Of a stretch of 64,000 bases of DNA, positions 36,201 through 48,200 are shown piece by piece. The translations under genes and the position numbers were made by a program. Source of the DNA: Bathymodiolus brooksi (taxonomy: Eukaryota > Mollusca > Bivalvia > Mytilida > Modiolidae); assembly GCA_963680875.1 (NCBI GenBank), contig OY804589.1:17008413-17072412 (forward strand), read 5' to 3'. The notes below the pieces were generated by a model that worked only from the letters and a program-made list of their open reading frames with translations, did not search any database and was not told where the DNA came from. Position 1 is the stretch's first letter; each line of letters opens with the position of its first letter.

Positions 36201-39200
36201 TTTTTGTGTTTGTGTTTGTATTTTTGTGTTTGTGTTTGTATTTGTGTTTGTGTTTGTGTTTGTGTGTTTGTGTTTGTGTTTTTGTTTTTGTTTTTGTTTT
36301 TGTATTTGTGTTTGTATTTTTGTGTTTGTGTTTTTGTTTTTGTTTTTGTTTTTGTTTTTGTGTTTGTGTTTTTGTTTTTGATTTTGTGTTTGTGTTTTTG
36401 TGTTTGTTTTTTTGTATTTGTGTTTGTTTTTTTGTATTTGTGTTTGTGTTTGTGTTTTTGTTTGTGTTTTTGTTTTGGTTTTTGTTTTTGTGTTTGTGTT
36501 TTTTTCTGCGTTTGTGTTTGTGTTTTTGTGTTTGATTTTGTTTTTGATTTTGTTTTTGATTTTGTGTTTGTGTTTTTGTGTTTGTTTTTTTGTATTTGTG
36601 TTTGTGTTTGTGTTTTTGTTTGTGTTTTTGTTTTTGTTTTTGTTTTTGTGTTTGTGTTTTTTTGTGCGTTTGTGTTTGTGTTTTTGTGTTTGTTTTTTTG
36701 TATTTGTGTTTGTGTTTGTGTTTTTGTTTTTGTTTTGTGTTTGTGTTTTTGTTTGTGTTTGTGTTTTTGTTTGTGTTTTTGTTTGTGTTTTTGTTTTTGT
36801 TTTTGTTTTTGTTTTTGTGTTTGTTTTTGTGTTTTTGTTTTTGTGTTTGTGGGTTTTTTTGTGTTTGTGTTTGTGTTTGTGTTTTTGTTTCTGTTTTTAT
36901 TTTTGTTTTTGTTTTTGTTTTTGTGTTTGTGTTTGTGTTTTTGTGTTTGTTTTTTTGTGTTTGTGTTTGTGTTTGTGTTTATATTTTTGTGTTTGTGTTT
37001 GTGTTTTTGTTTTTGTTTTTGTTTTTGTGTTTGTTTTTTGTTTTTGTGTTTGTGGTTTTTTTTTGTGTTTGTGTTTGTGTTTTTGTGTTTGTTTTTTTGT
37101 GTTTGTGTTTGTGTTTGTTTTTGTGTTTGTGTTTATATTTTTGTGTTTGTGTTTGTGTTTTTGTTTTTGTTTTTGTTTTTGTGTTTGTGTTTTTGTTTTT
37201 GTGTTTGTGCTTTTGTGTTTGTTTTTTTGTGTTTGTGTTTGTGTTTGTTTTTGTGTTTTTGTTTGTGTTTTTGTTTTTGTTTTTGTTTTTGTGTTTTTGT
37301 TTTTGTGTTTGTTTTTTTGTGTTTGTGTTTGTGTTTGTTTTTGTGTTTGTATTTTTGTTTTTGTGTTTGTGTTTTTGTTTTTGTTTTTGTGTTTGTGTTT
37401 GTGTTTGTATTTGTGTTTTTGTTTTTTTGTTTTTGTATTTGTTTTTGTGTTTGTGTTTGTGTTTTTGTTTCTGTTTTTGTTTTTGTTTTTGTTTTTGTTT
37501 TGTGTTTGTGTTTGTGGTTTTTTTTTGTGTTTGTGTTTGTGTTTTTGTGTTTGTTTTTTTGTGTTTGTGTTTGTGTTTGTGTTTGTGTTTATATTTTTGT
37601 GTTTGTGTTTGTGTTTTTGTTTTTGTTTTTGTGTTTGTGTTTTTGTTTTTGATTTTGTGTTTGTGTTTTTGTGTTTGTTTTTTTGTATTTGTGTTTTTGT
37701 GTTTGTGTTTTTCTTTGTGTTTTTGTTTTTGATTTTGTTTTTGAATTTGTGTTTGTGTTTTTGTGTTTGTTTTTTTGTATTTGTGTTTGTGTTTGTGTTT
37801 TTGTTTGTGCTTTTGTTTTTGTTTTTGTTTTTGTGTTTGTGTTTTTTTGTGCGTTTGTGTTTGTGTTTTTGTGTTTGTTTTTTTGTATTTGTGTTTGTGT
37901 TTGTGTTTTTGTTTTTGTTTTGTGTTTGTGTTTTTGTTTGTGTTTGTGTTTTTGTGTATGTGTTTGTGTTTTTGTGTTTGTTTTTTTGTATTTGTGTTTG
38001 TGTTTGTGTTTGTGTTTTTGTTTGTGTTTTTGTTTTTGTTTTTGTTTTTGTTTTTGTGTTTGTTTTTGTGGGTTTTTTTTGTGTTTGTGTTTGTGTTTTT
38101 GTGTTTGTTTTTTTTGTGTTTGTGTTTGTGTTTGTTTTTGTGTTTGTTTTTTTGTATTTGTGTTTGTGTTTGTGTTTTTGTTTGTGTTTTTGTTTTTGTT
38201 TTTGTTTTTGTGTTTGTGTTTTTTTGTGCGTTTGTGTTTGTGTTTTTGTGTTTGTTTTTTTGTATTTGTGTTTGTGTTTGTGTTTTTGTTTCTGTTTTTG
38301 TTTTTGTTTTTGTTTTTGTTTTGTGTTTGTGTTTGTGGTTTTTTTTTGTGTTTGTGTTTGTGTTTTTGTGTTTGTTTTTTTGTGTTTGTGTTTGTGTTTG
38401 TGTTTGTGTTTGTGTTTATATTTTTGTGTTTGTGTTTGTGTTTTTGTTTTTGTTTTTGTGTTTGTGTTTTTGTTTTTGATTTTGTGTTTGTGTTTTTGTG
38501 TTTGTTTTTTTGTATTTGTGTTTTTGTGTTTGTGTTTTTCTTTGTGTTTTTGTTTTTGATTTTGTTTTTGAATTTGTGTTTGTGTTTTTGTGTTTGTTTT
38601 TTTGTATTTGTGTTTGTGTTTGTGTTTTTGTTTGTGCTTTTGTTTTTGTTTTTGTGTTTGTGTTTTTTTGTGCGTTTGTGTTTGTGTTTTTGTGTTTGTT
38701 TTTTTGTATTTGTGTTTGTGTTTGTGTTTTTGTTTTTGTTTTGTGTTTGTGTTTTTGTTTGTGTTTGTGTTTTTGTGTATGTGTTTGTGTTTTTGTGTTT
38801 GTTTTTTTGTATTTGTGTTTGTGTTTGTGTTTGTGTTTTTGTTTGTGTTTTTGTTTTTGTTTTTGTTTTTGTTTTTGTGTTTGTTTTTGTGTTTTTGTGT
38901 TTGTGTTTGTGGGTTTTTTTTGTGTTTGTGTTTGTGTTTTTGTGTTTGTTTTTATGTGTTTGTGTTTGTGTTTGTTTTTGTGTTTGTGTTTGTATTTGTG
39001 TTTTTGTTTTTTTGTATTTGTGTTTGTGTTTGTGTTTGTGTTTTTGTTTCTGTTTTTGTTTTTGTTTTTGTTTTTGTTTTTGTGTTTGTGTTTGTGGTTT
39101 TTTTTTGTGTTTGTGTTTGTGTTCTTTTGTTTGTTTTTTTGTGTTTGTGTTTGTGTTTGTGTTTATATTTTTGTGTTTGTGTTTGTGTTTTTGTTTTTGT

Positions 39201-42200
39201 TTTTGTTTTTGTGTTTGTGTTTTTGTTTTTGTGTTTGTGGGTTTTTTTTGTGTTTGTGTTTGTGTTTTTGTGTTTGTTTTTTTGTGTTTGTGTTTGTTTT
39301 TGTGTTTGTGTTTATATTTTTGTGTTTGTGTTTGTGTTTTTGTTTTTGTGTTTGTTTTTGTGTTTGTGTTTTTGTTTTTGTGTTTGTGTTTTTGTGTTTG
39401 TTTTTTTGTGTTTGTGTTTGTGTTTGTGTTTTTGTTTTTGTTTTTGTTTTTGTTTTTGTGTTTGTGTTTTTGTGTTTGTTTTTTGTGTTTGTGTTTGTGT
39501 TTGTTTTTGTGTTTGTATTTTTGTTTTTGTGTTTGTGTTTTTGTTTTTGTTTGTGTGTTTGGGTTTTTGTTTGTGTTTTTGTTTTTGTGTTTGTGTTTGT
39601 GTTTTTGCTTGTGTTTTTGTTTTTGTGTTTGTGTTTGTGTTTTTGCTTGTGTTTTTGTTTTTGTTTGTGTTTTTGTTTTTGTTTTTGTTTTTGTTTTTGT
39701 TTTTGTGTTTGTGTTTGTGGTTTTTTTTTGTGTTTATGTTTTTGTTTTTGTGTTTGTGTTTTTGTGTTTGTTTTTTTGTGTTTGTGTTTGTGTTTGTTTT
39801 TGTGTTTGTGTTTGTATTTTTGTGTTTGTGTTTGTGTTTTTGTTTTTGTTTTTGTTTTTGTTTTTGTGTTTGTGTTTGTATTTTTGTGTTTGTGTTTGTG
39901 TTTTTGTTTTTGTTTTTGTTTTTGTGTTTGTGTTTGTATTTTTGTGTTTGTGTTTGTGTTTTTGTTTTTGTTTTTGTTTTTGTGTTTGTGTTTGTATTTT
40001 TGTGTTTGTGTTTGTGTTTTTGTTTTTGTTTTTGTTTTTGTGTTTGTGTTTGTATTTTTGTGTTTGTGTTTGTGTTTGTGTTTTTGTGTTTGTTTTTTTG
40101 TGTTTGTGTTTGTGTTTTTCTTTGTGTTTTTGTTTTTGATTTTGTTTTTGATTTTGTGTTTGTGTTTTTGTGTTTGTTTTTTTGTATTTGTGTATGTGTT
40201 TGTGTTTTTGTTTGTGCTTTTGTTTTTGTTTTTGTTTTTGTGTTTGTGTTTTTTGTGCGTTTGTGTTTGTGTTTTTGTGTTTGTTTTTTTGTATTTGTGT
40301 TTGTGTTTGTGTTTTTGTTTTTGTTTTGTGTTTGTGTTTTTGTTTGTGTTTGTGTTTTTGTGTATGTGTTTGTGTTTTTGTGTTTGTTTTTTTGTATTTG
40401 TGTTTGTGTTTGTGTTTGTGTTTTTGTTTGTGTTTTTGTTTTTGTTTTTGTTTTTGTTTTTGTGTTTGTTTTTGTGTTTTTGTGTTTGTGTTTGTGGGGT
40501 TTTTTTGTGTTTGTGTTTGTGTTTTTGTGTTTGTTTTTTTGTGTTTGTGTTTGTGTTTGTTTTTGTGTTTGTGTTTGTATTTGTGTTTTTGGTTTTTTTG
40601 TATTTGTGTTTGTGTTTGTGTTTGTGTTTTTGTTTCTGTTTTTGTTTTTGTTTTTGTTTTTGTTTTTGTGTTTGTGTTTGTGGTTTTTTTTTGTGTTTGT
40701 GTTTGTGTTTTTTTGTTTGTTTTTTGTGTTTGTGTTTGTGTTTGTGTTTATATTTTTGTGTTTGTGTTTGTGTTTTTGTTTTTGTTTTTGTTTTTGTGTT
40801 TGTGTTTTTGTTTTTGTGTTTGTGGGGTTTTTTTGTGTTTGTGTTTGTGTTTTTGTGTTTGTTTTTTTGTGTTTGTGTTTGTTTTTGTGTTTGTGTTTAT
40901 ATTTTTGTGTTTGTGTTTGTGTTTTTGTTTTTGTTTTTGTTTTTATGTTTGTGTTTTTGTTTTTGTGTTTGTGTTTTTGTGTTTGTTTTTTTGTGTTTGT
41001 GTTTGTGTTTTTGTTTTTGTTTTTGTTTTTGTTTTTGTGTTTGTGTTTTTGTGTTTGTTTTTTTGTGTTTGTGTTTGTGTTTGTTTTTGTGTTTGTATTT
41101 TTGTTTTTGTGTTTGTGTTTTTGTTTTTGTTTTTGTGTTTGTGTTTGTGTTTGTGTTTGTATTTGTGTTTTTGTTTTTTTGTTTTTGTATTTGTGTTTGT
41201 GTTTGTGTTTGTGTTTTTGTTTCTGTTTGTGTTTTTGTTTCTGTTTGTGTTTGTGGTTTTTTTTTGTGTTTGTGTTTGTGTTTTTGTGTTTGTTTTTTTG
41301 TGTTTGTGTTTGTGTTTGTGTTTGTGTTTGTGTTTATATTTTTGTGTTTGTGTTTGTGTTTTTTTTTGTTTTTGTTTTTGTGTTTGTGTTTTCGTTTTTG
41401 TAATTGAGGTTTTTTTTTGTGTTTGTGTTTGTGTTTTTGTGTTTGTTTTTTTGTGTTTGTGTTTGTGTTTGTTTTTGTGTTTGTGTTTGTATTTTTGTGT
41501 TTGTGTTTGTATTTGTGTTTGTGTTTGTGTTTGTGTGTTTGTGTTTGTGTTTTTGTTTTTGTTTTTGTTTTTGTATTTGTGTTTGTATTTTTGTGTTTGT
41601 GTTTTTGTTTTTGTTTTTGTTTTTGTTTTTGTGTTTGTGTTTTTGTTTTTGATTTTGTGTTTGTGTTTTTGTATTTGTTTTTTTGTATTTGTGTTTGTTT
41701 TTTTGTATTTGTGTTTGTGTTTTTGTTTTTGTTTGTGTTTTTGTTTTTGTTTTTGTTTTTGTGTTTGTGTTTTTTTGTGCGTTTGTGTTTGTGTTTTTGT
41801 GTTTGATTTTGTTTTTGATTTTGTTTTTGATTTTGTGTTTGTGTTTTTGTGTTTGTTTTTTTGTATTTGTGTTTGTGTTTGTGTTTTTGTTTGTGTTTTT
41901 GTTTTTGTTTTTGTTTTTGTGTTTGTGTTTTTTTGTGCGTTTGTGTTTGTGTTTTTGTGTTTGTTTTTTTGTATTTGTGTTTGTGTTTGTGTTTTTGTTT
42001 TTGTTTTGTGTTTGTGTTTTTGTTTGTGTTTGTGTTTTTGTTTGTGTTTTTGTTTGTGTTTTTGTTTTTGTTTTTGTTTTTGTTTTTGTGTTTGTTTTTG
42101 TGTTTTTGTTTTTGTGTTTGTGGGTTTTTTTTGTGTTTGTGTTTGTATTTGTGTTTTTGTTTTTTTGTATTTGTGTTTGTGTTTGTGTTTTTGTTTGTGT

Positions 42201-45200
42201 TTTTGTTTTTGTTTTTGTTTTTGTGTTTGTGTTTTTTTGTGCGTTTGTGTTTGTGTTTTTGTGTTTGTTTTTTTGTGTTTGTGTTTGTTTTTGTGTTTGT
42301 GTTTATATTTTTGTGTTTGTGTTAGTGTTTTTGTTTGTGTTTTTGTGTTTGTTTTTTTGTGTTTGTGTTTGTGTTTGTGTTTTTGTTTTTGTTTTTGTTT
42401 TTGTTTTTGTGTTTGTGTTTTTGTGTTTGTTTTTTTGTGTTTGTGTTTGTGTTTGTTTTTGTGTTTGTATTTTGTTTTTGTGTTTGTGTTTTTGTTTTTG
42501 TTTTTGTGTTTGTGTTTGTGTTTGTGTTTGTATTTGTGTTTGTGTTTCTGTTTGTGTTTTTGTTTCTATTTGTGTTTGTGGTTTTTTTTTGTGTTTGTGT
42601 TTGTGTTTTTGTGTTTGTTTTTTTGTGTTTGTGTTTGTGTTTGTGTTTGTGTTTGTGTTTATATTTTTGTGTTTGTGTTTGTGTTTTTTTTTTTGTTTTT
42701 TTTTTTGTGTTTGTGTTTTTGTTTTTGTAATTGTGTTTTTTTTTTGTGTTTGTGTTTGTGTTTTTGTGTTAGTTTTTTTGTGTTTGTGTTTGTGTTTGTT
42801 TTTGTGTTTGTGTTTGTATTTTTGTGTTTGTGTTTGTATTTGTGTTTGTGTTTGTGTTTGTGTGTTTGTGTTTGTGTTTTTGTTTTTGTTTTTGTTTTTG
42901 TATTTGTGTTTGTATTTTTGTGTTTGTGTTTTTGTTTTTGTTTTTGTTTTTGTTTTTGTGTTTGTGTTTTTGTTTTTGATTTTGTGTTTGTGTTTTTGTG
43001 TTTGTTTTTTTGTATTTGTGTTTGTTTTTTTGTATTTGTGTTTGTGTTTGTGTTTTTGTTTGTGTTTTTGTTTTGGTTTTTGTTTTTGTGTTTGTGTTTT
43101 TTTCTGCGTTTGTGTTTGTGTTTTTGTGTTTGATTTTGTTTTTGATTTTGTTTTTGATTTTGTGTTTGTGTTTTTGTGTTTGTTTTTTTGTATTTGTGTT
43201 TGTGTTTGTGTTTTTGTTTGTGTTTTTGTTTTTGTTTTTGTTTTTGTGTTTGTGTTTTTTTGTGCGTTTGTGTTTGTGTTTTTGTGTTTGTTTTTTTGTA
43301 TTTGTGTTTGTGTTTGTGTTTTTGTTTTTGTTTTGTGTTTGTGTTTTTGTTTGTGTTTGTGTTTTTGTTTGTGTTTTTGTTTGTGCTTTTGTTTTTGTTT
43401 TTGTTTTTGTTTTTGTGTTTGTTTTTGTGTTTTTGTTTTTGTGTTTGTGGGTTTTTTTTGTGTTTGTGTTTGTGTTTGTGTTTTTGTTTCTGTTTTTATT
43501 TTTGTTTTTGTTTTTGTTTTTGTGTTTGTGTTTGTGTTTTTGTGTTTGTTTTTTTGTGTTTGTGTTTGTGTTTGTGTTTATATTTTTGTGTTTGTGTTTG
43601 TGTTTTTGTTTTTGTTTTTGTTTTTGTGTTTGTTTTTTGTTTTTGTGTTTGTGGTTTTTTTTTGTGTTTGTGTTTGTGTTTTTGTGTTTGTTTTTTTGTG
43701 TTTGTGTTTGTTTTTGTGTTTGTGTTTATATTTTTGTGTTTGTGTTTGTGTTTTTGTTTTTGTTTTTGTTTTTGTGTTTGTGTTTTTGTTTTTGTGTTTG
43801 TGCTTTTGTGTTTGTTTTTTTGTGTTTGTGTTTGTGTTTGTTTTTGTGTTTTTGTTTGTGTTTTTGTTTTTGTTTTTGTTTTTGTTTTTGTGTTTTTGTT
43901 TTTGTGTTTGTTTTTTTGTGTTTGTGTTTGTGTTTGTTTTTGTGTTTGTATTTTTGTTTTTGTGTTTGTGTTTTTGTTTTTGTTTTTGTGTTTGTGTTTG
44001 TGTTTGTATTTGTGTTTTTGTTTTTTTGTTTTTGTATTTGTTTTTGTGTTTGTGTTTGTGTTTTTGTTTCTGTTTTTGTTTTTGTTTTTGTTTTTGTTTT
44101 GTGTTTGTGTTTGTGGTTTTTTTTTGTGTTTGTGTTTGTGTTTTTGTGTTTGTTTTTTTGTGTTTGTGTTTGTGTTTGTGTTTGTGTTTATATTTTTGTG
44201 TTTGTGTTTGTGTTTTTGTTTTTGTTTTTGTGTTTGTGTTTTTGTTTTTGATTTTGTGTTTGTGTTTTTGTGTTTGTTTTTTTGTATTTGTGTTTTTGTG
44301 TTTGTGTTTTTCTTTGTGTTTTTGTTTTTGATTTTGTTTTTGAATTTGTGTTTGTGTTTTTGTGTTTGTTTTTTTGTATTTGTGTTTGTGTTTGTGTTTT
44401 TGTTTGTGCTTTTGTTTTTGTTTTTGTTTTTGTGTTTGTGTTTTTTTGTGCGTTTGTGTTTGTGTTTTTGTGTTTGTTTTTTTGTATTTGTGTTTGTGTT
44501 TGTGTTTTTGTTTTTGTTTTGTGTTTGTGTTTTTGTTTGTGTTTGTGTTTTTGTGTATGTGTTTGTGTTTTTGTGTTTGTTTTTTTGTATTTGTGTTTGT
44601 GTTTGTGTTTGTGTTTTTGTTTGTGTTTTTGTTTTTGTTTTTGTTTTTGTTTTTGTGTTTGTTTTTGTGGGTTTTTTTTGTGTTTGTGTTTGTGTTTTTG
44701 TGTTTGTTTTTTTTGTGTTTGTGTTTGTGTTTGTTTTTGTGTTTGTTTTTTTGTATTTGTGTTTGTGTTTGTGTTTTTGTTTGTGTTTTTGTTTTTGTTT
44801 TTGTTTTTGTGTTTGTGTTTTTTTGTGCGTTTGTGTTTGTGTTTTTGTGTTTGTTTTTTTGTATTTGTGTTTGTGTTTGTGTTTTTGTTTCTGTTTTTGT
44901 TTTTGTTTTTGTTTTTGTTTTGTGTTTGTGTTTGTGGTTTTTTTTTGTGTTTGTGTTTGTGTTTTTGTGTTTGTTTTTTTGTGTTTGTGTTTGTGTTTGT
45001 GTTTGTGTTTGTGTTTATATTTTTGTGTTTGTGTTTGTGTTTTTGTTTTTGTTTTTGTGTTTGTGTTTTTGTTTTTGATTTTGTGTTTGTGTTTTTGTGT
45101 TTGTTTTTTTGTATTTGTGTTTTTGTGTTTGTGTTTTTCTTTGTGTTTTTGTTTTTGATTTTGTTTTTGAATTTGTGTTTGTGTTTTTGTGTTTGTTTTT

Positions 45201-48200
45201 TTGTATTTGTGTTTGTGTTTGTGTTTTGTTTGTGCTTTTGTTTTTGTTTTTGTTTTTGTGTTTGTGTTTTTTTGTGCGTTTGTGTTTGTGTTTTTGTGTT
45301 TGTTTTTTTGTATTTGTGTTTGTGTTTGTGTTTTTGTTTTTGTTTTGTGTTTGTGTTTTTGTTTGTGTTTGTGTTTTTGTGTATGTGTTTGTGTTTTTGT
45401 GTTTGTTTTTTTGTATTTGTGTTTGTGTTTGTGTTTGTGTTTTTGTTTGTGTTTTTGTTTTTGTTTTTGTTTTTGTTTTTGTGTTTGTTTTTGTGTTTTT
45501 GTGTTTGTGTTTGTGGGTTTTTTTTGTGTTTGTGTTTGTGTTTTTGTGTTTGTTTTTTTGTGTTTGTGTTTGTGTTTGTTTTTGTGTTTGTGTTTGTATT
45601 TGTGTTTTTGTTTTTTTGTATTTGTGTTTGTGTTTGTGTTTGTGTTTTTGTTTCTGTTTTTGTTTTTGTTTTTGTTTTTGTTTTTGTGTTTGTGTTTGTG
45701 GTTTTTTTTTGTGTTTGTGTTTGTGTTTTTTTGTTTGTTTTTTTGTGTTTGTGTTTGTGTTTGTGTTTATATTTTTGTGTTTGTGTTTGTGTTTTTGTTT
45801 TTGTTTTTGTTTTTGTGTTTGTGTTTTTGTTTTTGTGTTTGTGGGTTTTTTTTGTGTTTGTGTTTGTGTTTTTGTGTTTGTTTTTTTGTGTTTGTGTTTG
45901 TTTTTGTGTTTGTGTTTATATTTTTGTGTTTGTGTTTGTGTTTTTGTTTTTGTGTTTGTTTTTGTGTTTGTGTTTTTGTTTTTGTGTTTGTGTTTTTGTG
46001 TTTGTTTTTTTGTGTTTGTGTTTGTGTTTGTGTTTTTGTTTTTGTTTTTGTTTTTGTTTTTGTGTTTGTGTTTTTGTGTTTGTTTTTTGTGTTTGTGTTT
46101 GTGTTTGTTTTTGTGTTTGTATTTTTGTTTTTGTGTTTGTGTTTTTGTTTTTGTTTGTGTGTTTGGGTTTTTGTTTGTGTTTTTGTTTTTGTGTTTGTGT
46201 TTGTGTTTTTGCTTGTGTTTTTGTTTTTGTGTTTGTGTTTGTGTTTTTGCTTGTGTTTTTGTTTTTGTTTGTGTTTTTGTTTTTGTTTTTGTTTTTGTTT
46301 TTGTTTTTGTGTTTGTGTTTGTGGTTTTTTTTTGTGTTTATGTTTTTGTTTTTGTGTTTGTGTTTTTGTGTTTGTTTTTTTGTGTTTGTGTTTGTGTTTG
46401 TTTTTGTGTTTGTGTTTGTATTTTTGTGTTTGTGTTTGTGTTTTTGTTTTTGTTTTTGTTTTTGTTTTTGTGTTTGTGTTTGTATTTTTGTGTTTGTGTT
46501 TGTGTTTTTGTTTTTGTTTTTGTTTTTGTGTTTGTGTTTGTATTTTTGTGTTTGTGTTTGTGTTTTTGTTTTTGTGTTTGTGTTTGTGTTTGTGTTTATA
46601 TTTTTGTGTTTGTGTTTGTGTTTTTGTTTTTGTTTTTGTTTTTGTTTTTGTGTTTGTGTTTTTGTGTTTGTTTTTTGTGTTTGTGTTTGTGTTTGTTTTT
46701 GTGTTTGTATTTTTGTTTTTGTGTTTGTGTTTTTGTTTTTGTTTGTGTGTTTGGGTTTTTGTTTGTGTTTTTGTTTTTGTGTTTGTGTTTGTGTTTTTGC
46801 TTGTGTTTTTGTTTTTGTGTTTGTGTTTGTGTTTTTGCTTGTGTTTTTGTTTTTGTTTGTGTTTTTGTTTTTGTTTTTGTTTTTGTTTTTGTTTTTGTGT
46901 TTGTGTTTGTGGTTTTTTTTTGTGTTTATGTTTTTGTTTTTGTGTTTGTGTTTTTGTGTTTGTTTTTTTGTGTTTGTGTTTGTGTTTGTTTTTGTGTTTG
47001 TGTTTGTATTTTTGTGTTTGTGTTTGTGTTTTTGTTTTTGTTTTTGTTTTTGTTTTTGTGTTTGTGTTTGTATTTTTGTGTTTGTGTTTGTGTTTTTGTT
47101 TTTGTTTTTGTTTTTGTGTTTGTGTTTGTATTTTTGTGTTTGTGTTTGTGTTTTTGTTTTTGTTTTTGTTTTTGTGTTTGTGTTTGTATTTTTGTGTTTG
47201 TGTTTGTGTTTTTGTTTTTGTTTTTGTTTTTGTGTTTGTGTTTGTGTTTGTATTTTTGTGTTTGTGTTTGTGTTTGTGTTTTTGTGTTTGTTTTTTTGTG
47301 TTTGTGTTTGTGTTTTTCTTTGTGTTTTTGTTTTTGATTTTGTTTTTGATTTTGTGTTTGTGTTTTTGTGTTTGTTTTTTTGTATTTGTGTATGTGTTTG
47401 TGTTTTTGTTTGTGCTTTTGTTTTTGTTTTTGTTTTTGTGTTTGTGTTTTTTGTGCGTTTGTGTTTGTGTTTTTGTGTTTGTTTTTTTGTATTTGTGTTT
47501 GTGTTTGTGTTTTTGTTTTTGTTTTGTGTTTGTGTTTTTGTTTGTGTTTGTGTTTTTGTGTATGTGTTTGTGTTTTTGTGTTTGTTTTTTTGTATTTGTG
47601 TTTGTGTTTGTGTTTGTGTTTTTGTTTGTGTTTTTGTTTTTGTTTTTGTTTTTGTTTTTGTGTTTGTTTTTGTGTTTTTGTGTTTGTGTTTGTGGGGTTT
47701 TTTTGCGTTTGTGTTTGTGTTTTTGTGTTTGTTTTTTTGTGTTTGTGTTTGTGTTTGTTTTTGTGTTTGTGTTTGTATTTGTGTTTTTGGTTTTTTTGTA
47801 TTTGTGTTTGTGTTTGTGTTTGTGTTTTTGTTTCTGTTTTTGTTTTTGTTTTTGTTTTTGTTTTTGTGTTTGTGTTTGTGGTTTTTTTTTGTGTTTGTGT
47901 TTGTGTTTTTTTGTTTGTTTTTTGTGTTTGTGTTTGTGTTTGTGTTTATATTTTTGTGTTTGTGTTTGTGTTTTTGTTTTTGTTTTTGTTTTTGTGTTTG
48001 TGTTTTTGTTTTTGTGTTTGTGGGGTTTTTTTGTGTTTGTGTTTGTGTTTTTGTGTTTGTTTTTTTGTGTTTGTGTTTGTTTTTGTGTTTGTGTTTATAT
48101 TTTTGTGTTTGTGTTTGTGTTTTTGTTTTTGTTTTTGTTTTTGTGTTTGTGTTTTTGTTTTTGTGTTTGTGTTTTTGTGTTTGTTTTTTTGTGTTTGTGT